Part shown: one piece after another, positions 8,176 through 17,576 of the stretch
How positions within the stretch are numbered: position 1 is the stretch's first letter
How the letters are laid out: each line of letters begins with the position of its first letter
Assembly (NCBI GenBank): GCA_016887505.1
Contig: CP069393.1
Location: forward strand, 1 to 64,000
DNA length: 64,000 bases
Direction: 5' to 3'
Source of the DNA: Clostridia bacterium
Lineage (GTDB): Bacteria; Bacillota; TC1; UBA5767
Made by a program: the position numbers and the translations under genes
Notes under the pieces: generated by a model
Database searches by the model: none
Seen by the model: the letters and a program-made list of their open reading frames with translations, nothing else
Told to the model about the DNA's origin: nothing

Positions 8176-8609
8176 TATTCTTTTTCCTCCAAAATTTCAT
8201 CTGAATTTTTACTGATAACCTGCATAACTTCTTCAAAAGCTTTCCTCATATTATCATCAATATGGACAAACAGCTTTTCAAAAAACATTTTTTGCAATTG
8301 CTGACCTCGTTCTATGATTGGTTTGGCTTTCTTTGTACACAGTAATTCTGTTTTACGCCTGTCACCTTCTACAGCCTGTCTTGTCAAATAGCCTTCCTGA
8401 ACCAGACGTTCAACATTTACCGATACCAGATTTGCTTTGATATGGCGTATCTCTACAATATCTCTTGCATTTTTGTATTTCGGATTATTTCCAAGAAACA
8501 TCAGAATATCAAATGCAGTTTGCGACAAACCCAGTTCTTTACAAAGTGGCTTACACACTTTACTGTATGCAAGTGAAATTTTTCTGGGGATTTCAATACT
8601 GAAGTTCAT
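8175..8609 (-). CDS. MarR-family transcriptional regulator
   Basis: A 144-residue winged-helix protein: the recognition region is RHIKANLVSVNVERLVQEGY and the wing is LTRQAVEGDRRKTELLCT, a typical MarR wing with the DRR motif. Flanking helices at both ends form the dimer interface. It has AGGAGG before its ATG. It is the first gene of a two-gene operon with the TauE-like transporter and has a strong promoter with an overlapping dyad at 8630-8678, so it probably represses itself and the transporter until a ligand binds. Confidence 0.88.
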   Translation of the reverse strand: MNFSIEIPRKISLAYSKVCKPLCKELGLSQTAFDILMFLGNNPKYKNARDIVEIRHIKANLVSVNVERLVQEGYLTRQAVEGDRRKTELLCTKKAKPIIERGQQLQKMFFEKLFVHIDDNMRKAFEEVMQVISKNSDEILEEKE

Positions 8610-8629
8610 ATGTCCTCCTGTTCTTTTTT

Positions 8630-8678
8630 GAATAGTTCAATTTTGAAGTATTCTATCATATTATCATCTTTTTGTCAA
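8630..8678 (-). promoter_or_regulatory. Promoter and operator of the marR-tauE operon
   Basis: On the minus strand TTGACA (8673-8678) and TAGAAT (8650-8655) are separated by exactly 17 bp. An imperfect palindrome (GAATA-GTTCA at its left end, TTGAA-GTATTC at its right end, 8630-8653) overlaps the -10 and the start point, the usual place for a MarR operator. Confidence 0.7.
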
Positions 8679-8696
8679 TGAAAAGCAGGTGAAATT

Positions 8697-9548
8697 TTGT
8701 TCTACACTTTAATTCTTGAAAACGAAGCAGGTCAAAAAATCGGCCTGTCCAAAACTGCAAACCGATATATGTTCTCCAAAATCAAAGGACTTGATCCGCC
8801 AACAGGAACAATCAGCACTTCAAATTATGCAGGAATGAACGGCAGCTATCTGAATAACGCATTCATCGAAAAGCGGAACATCGTCATTACCTTTCAGATG
8901 CGTGGCTTTGATGTGGAACTTCGCAGGCATGAACTATATCGTGTGGTCAAGCCGTCACGCTACATCAAGATATACTACTCCACAAAAAATATTTCTGTGT
9001 ATGCTGAGGGTATTGTGGAAACCTGCGAGGTGGAGAATTTTGAAAAGCTGACCAATGGGCAGATTTCCATTCTCTGTCCCGATATTTACTGGTACTCCAC
9101 TGAAACGCAGATTGCAGAATATTCCCGTGTCAGAGGTGCATTTCATTTTGTCTGTCCTGACAATGATGAGCCTTTTCCGATTGGTGCATATAATACGCAG
9201 GATATGATGACCATCAATAACAGCGGTGATGAGGTCGGATTCACCCTTGAAATCAGCGGAGGACCTGCGAAAAATCCGACTATTTACAACGCTCTGACGG
9301 ACGAATATATGCAGATTTCAGGCGATATTCAAAAGGGAGATGTTATCACCATAACTACAAAAACGGGCAACAAAACCGTTCTTCTGGAGCGTGAGGGCGT
9401 TGTGACCAACATCATCAACCGCCTTGTTTCCGGGTCAACCTGGCTGAATCTGAAAACGGGCGAAAACAAATTTTATGTGACGGCATCGGAGGGACTGAAC
9501 CGCATCAAAGTTCGCCTGATACACCGAAATGCGTACTTAGGGGTGTGA
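8697..9548 (+). CDS. Phage distal tail protein (Dit-like)
   Basis: A 283-residue protein resembling siphophage distal tail (Dit, phage tail family) proteins. Supporting features are the N-terminal LILENEAGQKIGLSKT, GLDPPTG followed by TSNYAGMNGSY, the NIVITFQMRG strand, and the C-terminal galectin-like part with GFTLEISGGPAKNPTIYN. Dit forms the hub ring joining the tail tube to the baseplate. The TTG at 8697 is used with AGGTG upstream; no better start is visible. It is followed at once by a truncated Gp37-like gene, as in phage tail operons. GC content is higher than in the flanking hsd genes, which supports a separate origin. Confidence 0.72.
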   Translation: MFYTLILENEAGQKIGLSKTANRYMFSKIKGLDPPTGTISTSNYAGMNGSYLNNAFIEKRNIVITFQMRGFDVELRRHELYRVVKPSRYIKIYYSTKNISVYAEGIVETCEVENFEKLTNGQISILCPDIYWYSTETQIAEYSRVRGAFHFVCPDNDEPFPIGAYNTQDMMTINNSGDEVGFTLEISGGPAKNPTIYNALTDEYMQISGDIQKGDVITITTKTGNKTVLLEREGVVTNIINRLVSGSTWLNLKTGENKFYVTASEGLNRIKVRLIHRNAYLGV

Positions 9549-9550
9549 AA

Positions 9551-9715
9551 ATGCAGATTGAAATTTACAATATGACTGTCTTGAATGATAAACTGAATAT
9601 TTCACTTGAGGCTGTCTGCGACAGTTTTTCTTCGCTTTTATGGGATATTGAATATTACAAATGCGGTGCTTTTGAAGTGTACATTGCTGCATCTCCCCGA
9701 AATATTGAAATTTGA
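9551..9715 (+). pseudogene. Phage Gp37-like baseplate protein, N-terminal remnant
   Basis: An ATG 2 bp after the Dit stop opens a 54-codon frame (MQIEIYNMTVLNDKLNIS ... GAFEVYIAASPRNIEI). It resembles the start of the siphovirus Gp37-like (ReqiPepy6 type) proteins that follow Dit in many Firmicute phages; those are several hundred residues long. The frame stops where sequence resembling the 3' end of hsdS begins, so this is the right border of the prophage scrap. The family assignment rests on position and a short match. Confidence 0.5.
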
Positions 9716-9782
9716 AGTTCAAAAGTCACTAGATGAAAACAAGATATTATTTGATTCATTGATGCAAGAGTACTTCGAGTAA
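9699..9782 (+). pseudogene. hsdS: 3' remnant of hsdS (specificity subunit)
   Basis: An open frame of 27 codons ends at TAA 9780-9782 and reads, near its end, KSLDENKILFDSLMQEYFE. Heptad-spaced leucines and a terminal F(D)SL-MQ-x-YF are typical of the last helix of HsdS subunits. It sits between hsdM and hsdR, where hsdS belongs. Nothing else of HsdS (two target-recognition domains, about 400 residues) is found between 7188 and 11511. The phage Gp37-like remnant overlaps its beginning in another frame, so the junction is at about 9700-9715. Confidence 0.55.
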
Positions 9783-9785
9783 GTA

Positions 9786-11435
9786 GGGGCTGCTCAACAA
9801 CTTAAGCAATCCTATCTATAACTTTATCCACAGGCAAATCAAGTTCCGAGTCCGACGGACGTCTGAAAAAGATCAAAATCGCCGAATTTTGCACAGAGAT
9901 CACCGCGAGCATCTGATGGATGTTCTTGGTAAGGACTGTAAGTGCAATTGTTGTTCTTATGGATTCTTCAGATCGTTCTTTTACAAGATCAAGACCGAAT
10001 CTGCGTTTGAGCACCCCAAAAGCACCCTCTACTTGATTCCTAATGGCTGCATCATTGCGCTCTGTGATACGTCGCTCTTTTAACTTTTCTGGATCCTTGG
10101 GTTTACGTCCCAAACATGGCCCAGACAGCCGTATACCGCGTTTTTTTAGCCAAGTTCGATTTCTCCGATTGCGAAATATTGTATCTGCTTGAATAGCTTC
10201 TGGATAATGACCAAATCGCTTGTAATACAGCTCAACGGATTGGATCAGATATATCCCTTCGTTAAAGTTATCAAAACTCATGTAGTCTATAAGAACATAA
10301 CCATCGACTACACTGATGAGTAGTTTTACACCAAACTCAACACTCTGGCCAGCTTTGCCCCTAATGATAGGACGAACGTATGGATGGGCTATACTCACAA
10401 TTCGATCATCTACTCGATGTGTTTGATTTTCATACATCTGTTTTTGTTGAATGTAGATCGTTCGAATTATCTTGAGGTTTTCTTTAAAGCGTGAACTCAG
10501 TAGTTCTAGGCGTTCTGGACTTTGTTCAATATAATAATCCACAATTTTCAAATCTCTGTTTATGTAACTGAGTTGCTCACCAATAGATTTTTGAATTGCT
10601 GCGATTCCTTTTTTCCTTTGAAGTTCAAGACCAAGAAAATCTTTGCGAGCATTATTTCTATATGTACGTGGTTTCGCCATTATCCCCACATCAGGTGCAT
10701 GCAGAGCATCTATGATTTTTTCTAGCTGTTCTCTGCATTCATTTAAAAGGCGATGGTCTGTTGGATAACGAATATCTACTGGAACACAAGTGGCATCTAA
10801 GATCAAATTTCCTTTGTTTTTTATCTTAGGGTTCAGGCGTATCTCCTTTGTCTAGATTTTCATCATCAGTTGATTTTGTTTCCTTTTCTCTTGCAAGCTG
10901 CACCGTTTGGATAACAAGATCTTCATTGACTTTTTCAATCAGTTCGCTGGATAAACGATCTCTAAAATAAACCATTGTACTCGCTGTAAAAGGTTGTTCA
11001 CCATAGCTGATTTCAACGTCTACAAGATACTGCATCGCTGGGTTTTCTGCAATCATTTGTACAGTTTCTCTGTCGCTCAGATTTAGTGTTGCCTTTATGA
11101 GAAGTGCGCCAAGTGCCGTTCGGACAGAGTACGCCCGTCTGCCATTGTCTGGGTTCTTCAACCGACTTGCGTATGCATCTTCGTACTCCCACCAGGGAAC
11201 GAGATCGGCGATTTGAACCCAGCGATTATCCTTTGGTAATCTGATTTGTTTCATCTTAAAAACGGCATCATCCATACGTATTTGGCTTGCTGATTTTTTA
11301 TACATTTTGTCCTCCAGAATCTATGTAACTGCAACTTGTTCGGTTGATTAACTTGCACTTTATAGATACCCACTTCGGACGTATATATTGAAATTTCAAC
11401 GTTATTGGATGATTATTATCTTATTGAGCAGGCCC
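9786..11435 (-). mobile_element. IS5/IS1182-like insertion sequence inserted at the hsdS stop codon
   Basis: A 1650-bp element with imperfect terminal inverted repeats: GGGGCTGCTCAACAA at the left end and, read inward, GGGCCTGCTCAATAA at the right. The 6-bp sequence TAAGTA occurs directly outside both ends (9780-9785 and 11436-11441) as target duplication. The left copy contains the TAA stop of the hsdS remnant, so the element inserted after the hsdS 3' end was in place. Confidence 0.8.
9802..11305 (-). pseudogene. IS5/IS1182-superfamily DDE transposase, split by one frameshift
   Basis: Two adjacent minus-strand frames make one transposase. The N-terminal part (11305-10826, 159 codons) has the DUF772-like helical domain (YSVRTALGALLIKATLNLSD, FTASTMVYFRDRL). 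The C-terminal part (10825-9802) has the DDE domain (LILDATCVP, AIQADTIFRNRRN, RNQVEGAFGVLKRRFGLD). They join if one base is skipped at CCC-TAA-G (10831-10825 on the minus strand), since the second frame continues as AAG with no other break. It is either a disabled gene or a +1 programmed frameshift, because Pro-tRNA on CCC can slip to CCT before a stop codon. Ribosome site AGGAC precedes the ATG. Confidence 0.75.
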
Positions 11436-11511
11436 TAAGTATATGTTAATTACAATTACGTATAAGCAATGATTATTTAGACTTTTATATTTAAAATGGG
11501 GGTGAGAATAT

Positions 11512-13914
11512 ATGTCGAAATTATATTCTGATTGGCTAAAAATAGATCTTCATATTCATACAGATTTTAGTAGGAAGACAAAGAACAATGATTATAAAGG
11601 CGTATTTTTTATTGATAGTTTGTACAACAAGTTAAAAGAACAAGATGTTTCAATATTTTCGTTAACTGATCACAATATTATTAATATCGATGCGTACAAA
11701 GAATATTATGAGAAATATAATAGTGCTACAGATCCTTTGCTTCTTGCGGGAGTGGAACTAGATATTTTAGGAAGTTCAACAACTTATCATTCGCTTATTA
11801 TATTTAATTGCAACGATTACGATGGCCTTAAAGCTATTCATGATAGCCTTGAAGAGAAATATGCTAAAAAAAATTGTGATGTGTTTAAACGGATATTAAC
11901 ATTTGATGATATTATTTCTGCCTTTGATGAGTTGGACTACTTTTTTATCCCCCATGCAGGAAATACATCAAGTATAATTGACGCTTTTAAGGGTGATATT
12001 GCTGCGGCGCAGAAAATGTTAATTTTACTCCAAAGTCCAATGGAAAAGGTTCAGGAGAAAAGAAGACAAATATACAATGAGCATTTTGATGTAAGGTTAA
12101 CTGAAGCCTTTCGAAAAAAGGAGGATTTTGCGTATCTAGAATTCTCGGATAACCACAATATCGAGAAGTATCCATGTCGCCATATGGGAGATCAAGGAGA
12201 TCATGAGTTCTATTATATAAAAGGTAGCAAGAATTATGAGACGCTTCGGCTTTCTTTCATTGATCCAAAATCCCGAATAAAAACCACTCAAGAATTTCAG
12301 GAGATAAAAAATCCAAGAGATTATTTGAGAACGCTTAATATTAAGGGTAATACACTTTTAACAGATAAAAATTTGAATTTTAGCCCGCACTTGAATGTTA
12401 TTATTGGGGGACGTTCTAGTGGTAAGAGTTTAATGATGGATATTCTTAAGCGATCTATTGACGTTTTAGAATCAGAAGATAAGTATAATGTAGCGATTGA
12501 AGGCGCTACGACTACAGTAAGTTCAAGTTTAGATGCTATGCCTAAAGCAGTGACCCATCTAAATACTGATATTCTACAGATTAATCAAGGCGCAATAGCT
12601 AACTATTTTGAGAGAAATGAGCTGTCTAGCTTAGCTAGAAAAGCGGGTAAAATTGAAGAATACCAGATTGCAAAAGCAAAATTTAACGAAATCCATACTG
12701 AATTAGATAAAAGGATTTCTGATTTGCATCAAGTCTATGAAGATATTCATGAGATAAAGCCAGACCAAGCAATTATTTTGCATAATAATACTATAGATAA
12801 ACTCTTAAATTCTGAGTATCACTTAAAGATGAATAAGGATAAGTTGATAGAGTTAACTTTTTCTTCAGAAAAATTTGATGAGACAATAAAAGTAGTTGAA
12901 GATATTGAAGTATTAATCTCAAAGCTGAATAAAGCTCCAACTATCGATATTGAAGAAACTGAAGTTGCAATAATTGAAGGATTTGTAAGTTTACTTTCAA
13001 CGATGAAAGGCAAACAGAAGAAGAAGAAACTACTGCATGAATATATGACAAAATTTATTGGAAATGCACACAATATTGTGTCTAGTGCGAATGACAAATT
13101 AAATGCTGCTGGAAAAGAAAAGGCTTTAGCTGAAAAGGGTAAGCGAGAGATTATAAACAAAGTAAAGGTCCATTTTAAAGCTTTTGCTGAACTAAATTGG
13201 AGTGTAAAGAGTACATTATCATTAAAGTTAGACCATACTGAGTTAATCGATTTAGACGAGGACAGCAAACTTTGTATAGAGCTTCAGCCAGAAAAGGAAA
13301 TTAAGGAAAGTATACTTGATGGCATTAAGGGTTATAGCAAGGATGACTTATACTATTCGCTTGTTGAACTCTTGTATAACGAAACAAGTCTGAAAAATTA
13401 TGGAGATAATTCAGCTGATAATTTTGGTAAAAAGATCAAGAGTCAAATAAAGGCATTAGCAAGTTGCTTTGATAAACTAACTGACTATCTAGAATATCGG
13501 GATGGAACTACATCAAAGAGTAATAGTCCTGGTTATAATTCGGAAAAATACCTGAAAGTAGTATTGAATAATCCTAAATGTGGATTAGTAATTATTGATC
13601 AACCTGAGGACAACCTTGGAAACAAGTTTATTTCTGATCAATTAGTTGAATTAATAAGAAAAATTAAGTTTAAGAAGCAAATTTTCTTGATAACACATAA
13701 CCCAGCAATTGTTGTCTACGGAGATGCAGAATCTATTATTATTGCAGAAAACCTTGATAATAGGATTTCTTATAAGCAAGTGAAGCTCGAAGATATTGAG
13801 TCACAGAAAATAATTTGTGAAACTTTGGATGGTGGAGAATATATTTTTGATAATCGATCAAGAAAATACAATATACAACGACTATTACAGGAGGCTGGGA
13901 ATGGAAAAAACTAA
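11512..13914 (+). CDS. PHP-domain plus SMC/ABC-type ATPase, TrlF family
   Basis: An 800-residue protein. The N-terminal PHP phosphoesterase domain shows DLHIHT (12-17), SLTDHN (50-55), GVELD and the metal ligand region IPHAGN (about 146-151) and FSDNHN. From about 285 an ABC-type ATPase begins: Walker A IIGGRSSGKS (297-306), a long coiled-coil middle (about 380-560), and Walker B LVIIDQPEDN with an ITHNP switch histidine near 690-735. This layout is the TrlF family seen in restriction and defence loci; its action is not established, but PHP-ATPase pairs are thought to be nucleases controlled by DNA-sensing ATPases. It lies between hsdM and hsdR and overlaps the next gene by 14 bp, so it is part of the operon. 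GGGGGTGAG precedes the ATG. Confidence 0.82.
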   Translation: MSKLYSDWLKIDLHIHTDFSRKTKNNDYKGVFFIDSLYNKLKEQDVSIFSLTDHNIINIDAYKEYYEKYNSATDPLLLAGVELDILGSSTTYHSLIIFNCNDYDGLKAIHDSLEEKYAKKNCDVFKRILTFDDIISAFDELDYFFIPHAGNTSSIIDAFKGDIAAAQKMLILLQSPMEKVQEKRRQIYNEHFDVRLTEAFRKKEDFAYLEFSDNHNIEKYPCRHMGDQGDHEFYYIKGSKNYETLRLSFIDPKSRIKTTQEFQEIKNPRDYLRTLNIKGNTLLTDKNLNFSPHLNVIIGGRSSGKSLMMDILKRSIDVLESEDKYNVAIEGATTTVSSSLDAMPKAVTHLNTDILQINQGAIANYFERNELSSLARKAGKIEEYQIAKAKFNEIHTELDKRISDLHQVYEDIHEIKPDQAIILHNNTIDKLLNSEYHLKMNKDKLIELTFSSEKFDETIKVVEDIEVLISKLNKAPTIDIEETEVAIIEGFVSLLSTMKGKQKKKKLLHEYMTKFIGNAHNIVSSANDKLNAAGKEKALAEKGKREIINKVKVHFKAFAELNWSVKSTLSLKLDHTELIDLDEDSKLCIELQPEKEIKESILDGIKGYSKDDLYYSLVELLYNETSLKNYGDNSADNFGKKIKSQIKALASCFDKLTDYLEYRDGTTSKSNSPGYNSEKYLKVVLNNPKCGLVIIDQPEDNLGNKFISDQLVELIRKIKFKKQIFLITHNPAIVVYGDAESIIIAENLDNRISYKQVKLEDIESQKIICETLDGGEYIFDNRSRKYNIQRLLQEAGNGKN

Positions 13915-14197
13915 ACTAACAGGTCAATATAATTCTGATGAAAATAAAATTGTATTCAATTTTGAGGAAGGACAATCGCTAGAGTTAAATACTGAAAATG
14001 ACATTGATTTTACAGACCTTGTTAAGCAACTTACTCTTCTGATAGAAATTGAAAAAGAAATTGATATTTCGCTGGATGAGCCTGATGAACCGAAGTTAAA
14101 AATAATCTATGAGACAATAACGGAGATAATTGAAGCATATAATTCAAATTTGAAAGATTTTATGAATACTCAAGTTGTTGATGAGAATGATGACTAA
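13901..14197 (+). CDS. Small acidic protein coupled to TrlF
   Basis: A 98-residue, strongly acidic protein of unknown family. Its ATG at 13901 lies inside the end of the TrlF gene (14-bp overlap) with AGGAGGCTGGGA as ribosome site, so the two are translationally coupled and probably work together. It has an N-terminal beta-rich part (TGQYNSDENKIVFNF) and then helical, Glu/Asp-rich sequence (TLLIEIEKEIDISLDEPDEP). The acidity could mimic DNA or serve as an inhibitor or partner of the ATPase, but this is only a guess. No motif is recognised. Confidence 0.7.
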   Translation: MEKTKLTGQYNSDENKIVFNFEEGQSLELNTENDIDFTDLVKQLTLLIEIEKEIDISLDEPDEPKLKIIYETITEIIEAYNSNLKDFMNTQVVDENDD

Positions 14198-14239
14198 AGA
14201 AAAATCAAATCAATAAATGTAAATATAAGGGGGAATACC

Positions 14240-17200
14240 ATGTGCTACAACTTTGATTTCCTAAAAAAAGAAGATAAATATAAGGACTTTACATACGCTT
14301 GTATCGAAGCTGAAAAGAGCTTGGTGGTTTCCTATGCCAGTACAGCGATTCTTGCACGTAGAGCCTTAGAACTGGCTGTTAAGTGGGTATTTTCTTATGA
14401 CCATGAACTGGATGCGCCTTATCAGGATAACCTTGCTTCTTTAATTCACGATTACCGTTTTAAAGGCATTATTGATACCAAGCTTTTCCCGATGATCACC
14501 TACATACAAAAGCTTGGTAATAAAGCCGTCCATTCTGCAACGCCAATTTCCAGAGACCAAGCAGTACTTGCTCTTCGCAATTTGTTTGAGTTTATTTCGT
14601 GGATTGACTATTGTTATTCGGATGAATATAAAGAGATTACTTTTGATGAGAGCCTACTTGGGGATAATGAAAAAGAAAGAAAAACCAGAGATGAACTGAA
14701 AGATTTATATGATCGTCTGGGTTCAAAAGACCGTAAACTTGAAGAAATTATCAAAGAAAATGAAGCACTAAGACGTGAAAATGCGGCTAAACGTGTTGAT
14801 AATAAGAAAAATCGTGATTTTAAGGTCGATGAGATTTCTGAGTTTAAAACTAGAAAAATGTACATTGATCTTGAGATTGAATTAAGTGGGTGGACTATAG
14901 GCAAAGATTGCCTTGAAGAAGTTGAAGTAGATGGTATGCCTAATCAAGTAAAAATTGGTTTTGTAGATTATGTGCTTTATGCAGACAATGGCAAGCCACT
15001 GGCAGTGATTGAAGCTAAAAAAACCTCTGTGAATCCTAGAATGGGTCAGATTCAAGCCCAGCGTTATGCAGACTGTTTAGAAAAAGAACATAAATTTAGA
15101 CCCATGATATTCTATACCAATGGCTTTGAGTATTATTTATGGGACGACCGCAGTTATCCAGAACGTTTGGTATCGGGCATATATACCAAGGAAGAACTTG
15201 AGTGGCTTCATTTCAAGAGACAAAACAAAGCGTCTTTAAAAGACCCTATTATCAATGACGATATCACCAATCGTCACTATCAAAAAATGGCCATTACAGC
15301 AGTATGTGATACTTTAGATAAAGGTAATCGTAAGGCACTTCTTGTCATGGCAACAGGTTCTGGTAAGACTAGAACAGCCATATCCATTGTAGATGTATTG
15401 ATTAAAAGAGGTTGGGTTAAAAACATTCTTTTCCTTGCAGATCGTACAGCTTTAGTGAAGCAAGCCAAGAAGAACTTTAAGGCATTATTACCGGAGCTTT
15501 CCCTTTGCAATTTACTGGACAGTAAAGACAATCCAGAGAGCAGAATGATTTTTTCAACTTATCCGACCATGATGAACGCCATTGACGATGTAAAGAATAA
15601 ACGAGACCAAAAGCTCTTTACCAGTGGGCATTTTGACCTCATTATCATAGATGAAAGTCACCGAAGTATTTATAAGAAGTATCAAGATATTTTTAATTAC
15701 TTTGATGCCATTCTATTAGGTTTAACAGCAACACCTAAAAGTGATCTTGATAAAAATACCTATACTATCTTTGAACTTGAAAACAATGTGCCAACTTATG
15801 CTTATGAGTTAGGCGAAGCTATCGAAGATGAGTATTTGGTGCCTTATCATACCATTGAGACAAAGATGAAGTTTTTAGAACAAGGGATTCATTATGATGA
15901 CCTTACTGAAGAAGAAAAGGAACTGTTTGAAGAAACCTTTGATGATGATGTAAAAGAAATAAGTGGCGAAGCTTTAAACTCATTCTTATTCAATGACAAC
16001 ACCATCGATACGGTTATACAAGAATTGATGGAAAAAGGCCTTAAAGTAGAAGGTGGCGACAAATTAGGGAAGACCATTATCTTTGCTAAGAATAAGAAAC
16101 ATGCTGATTTCATAGTAAAACGCTTTAATGCACTTTATCCGGAATATAAAGGTGATTTTGCTAAACCAATTTATACCGGTATTAATTATGTGGAAAGCAC
16201 CATGGATGATTTTGAAGTGAAAAACAAACTGCCTCAGATTGCTGTATCTGTGGATATGCTGGATACTGGGATTGATATTCCCGAGATTCTTAATCTTGTC
16301 TTCTTCAAGAAGGTGCGTTCAAAGACTAAGTTTTGGCAGATGATTGGTCGTGGCACCAGACTATGTGAAGATTTGTACGGTGTTGGTATTGATAAAGAGA
16401 GCTTTAGAATCTTTGATTACTGTGGTAATTTTGAATTCTTTAGAACTAATAAAAATGGTAAAGAAGCTAAGATGATGAAGTCACTAACAGAAAATCTTTT
16501 CAATATCCGTATAGGCATTATTAAAGAGCTTCAAAACTTGGATTATCAAACAGATGAGTATATAAATCACAGAAAGGCATTGATTGAAGCGATCTTGAAA
16601 GAAGTAAAGGCTGTTGATGAAACGAAATTTAATGCCAGAATGAAGCTTCAATTCCTCCATAAATTCAATCAAGAGATTGCTTTTGAAAGTTTATCAGATG
16701 CTGATGTGAGAGAACTGGAAGAACACGTTGCCCCAATTGTACCAGCCATAGATGATGATGAGCTGGCTAAGCGGTTTGATTATTTGATGTACACCATCGA
16801 ATATGCAGACTTAAAAAGAGTGCCTGCATCAAAACCGAAAAACCGAGTGGTAACAACAGCAGAGAAGCTTACTTTTAAGGGGACTATTGAAAAGGTGAGG
16901 AAACAGGAAGCCTTAATATATAAAGTTCAGACCAATGAACACTGGGAAGAAGCAGATATTTTTGATCATGAAGAAGTCCGTGAAGCATTTAGAGAATTGA
17001 TTAAATTCTTAGACAGCAAATCTGGTGAAATTTATTATACTAATTTTACAGATGAAATTATGGAATCCAAGGAAAGCCCAGGGGAGTACTCTGTGAATGA
17101 CATGCAAAGTTACCGTAAAAAGGTAAATGAGTATTTGATGGAGCATCAAAATGATCTGGTCATCTACAAGCTTAGAAATAACAATCCTTTAACGGAAGAA

Positions 17201-17563
17201 GATATTAAATACCTAGAAAAAGTATTATGGCAAGAGCTAGGAACGAAAGATGACTATGTCAAAGAATTTGGTGATGAACCACTACTTAAACTGGTGAGTA
17301 AAATTGTAGGATTAGACCCTCAAGCAGCCAATGAAGTGTTTTCAGAGTTCTTATCGGACGAAAGTCTTAATATCAATCAAATGGAATTTGTGAAGTTGGT
17401 GGTCAATTATATGATTAAAAACGGTAGCTTAGACAAACGGGTTCTCAATGAACATCCCTTTAATAAGCGTGGCAACGTTATGCATTTATTTGATGGTAAG
17501 CTTGATGTGGCAAAACGTATTATTGGTGCTATTGATCAGATTAATGGTAGGTTGAGTGTCTAG
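14240..17563 (+). CDS. hsdR: Type I restriction endonuclease subunit R
   Basis: An 1107-residue HsdR. The first 130 residues are a DUF4145 domain, found in a subclass of HsdR. The PD-(D/E)XK nuclease follows: VDYVLYAD (Asp243) and AVIEAKK (Glu258, Lys260), with the QAQRYA motif. The superfamily 2 translocase has ATGSGKT (371-377), IIIDESH, LTATPKS and MIGRGTRL; the C-terminal part (about 890-1107) is the HsdM/HsdS-binding helical region. It pumps DNA using ATP and cuts far from the site, but only as part of an HsdM-HsdS-HsdR complex. The gene is intact, while hsdS upstream is destroyed, so restriction should be silent. GGGGGAATACC precedes the ATG. Confidence 0.93.
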   Translation: MCYNFDFLKKEDKYKDFTYACIEAEKSLVVSYASTAILARRALELAVKWVFSYDHELDAPYQDNLASLIHDYRFKGIIDTKLFPMITYIQKLGNKAVHSATPISRDQAVLALRNLFEFISWIDYCYSDEYKEITFDESLLGDNEKERKTRDELKDLYDRLGSKDRKLEEIIKENEALRRENAAKRVDNKKNRDFKVDEISEFKTRKMYIDLEIELSGWTIGKDCLEEVEVDGMPNQVKIGFVDYVLYADNGKPLAVIEAKKTSVNPRMGQIQAQRYADCLEKEHKFRPMIFYTNGFEYYLWDDRSYPERLVSGIYTKEELEWLHFKRQNKASLKDPIINDDITNRHYQKMAITAVCDTLDKGNRKALLVMATGSGKTRTAISIVDVLIKRGWVKNILFLADRTALVKQAKKNFKALLPELSLCNLLDSKDNPESRMIFSTYPTMMNAIDDVKNKRDQKLFTSGHFDLIIIDESHRSIYKKYQDIFNYFDAILLGLTATPKSDLDKNTYTIFELENNVPTYAYELGEAIEDEYLVPYHTIETKMKFLEQGIHYDDLTEEEKELFEETFDDDVKEISGEALNSFLFNDNTIDTVIQELMEKGLKVEGGDKLGKTIIFAKNKKHADFIVKRFNALYPEYKGDFAKPIYTGINYVESTMDDFEVKNKLPQIAVSVDMLDTGIDIPEILNLVFFKKVRSKTKFWQMIGRGTRLCEDLYGVGIDKESFRIFDYCGNFEFFRTNKNGKEAKMMKSLTENLFNIRIGIIKELQNLDYQTDEYINHRKALIEAILKEVKAVDETKFNARMKLQFLHKFNQEIAFESLSDADVRELEEHVAPIVPAIDDDELAKRFDYLMYTIEYADLKRVPASKPKNRVVTTAEKLTFKGTIEKVRKQEALIYKVQTNEHWEEADIFDHEEVREAFRELIKFLDSKSGEIYYTNFTDEIMESKESPGEYSVNDMQSYRKKVNEYLMEHQNDLVIYKLRNNNPLTEEDIKYLEKVLWQELGTKDDYVKEFGDEPLLKLVSKIVGLDPQAANEVFSEFLSDESLNINQMEFVKLVVNYMIKNGSLDKRVLNEHPFNKRGNVMHLFDGKLDVAKRIIGAIDQINGRLSV

Positions 17564-17576
17564 AGGAGGTGATTCT

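Noticed and set aside
12819-13268. A 149-codon minus-strand frame inside the TrlF gene
   Set aside because: Serine/phenylalanine-rich antisense of the Lys/Glu-rich coiled coil; no other support.
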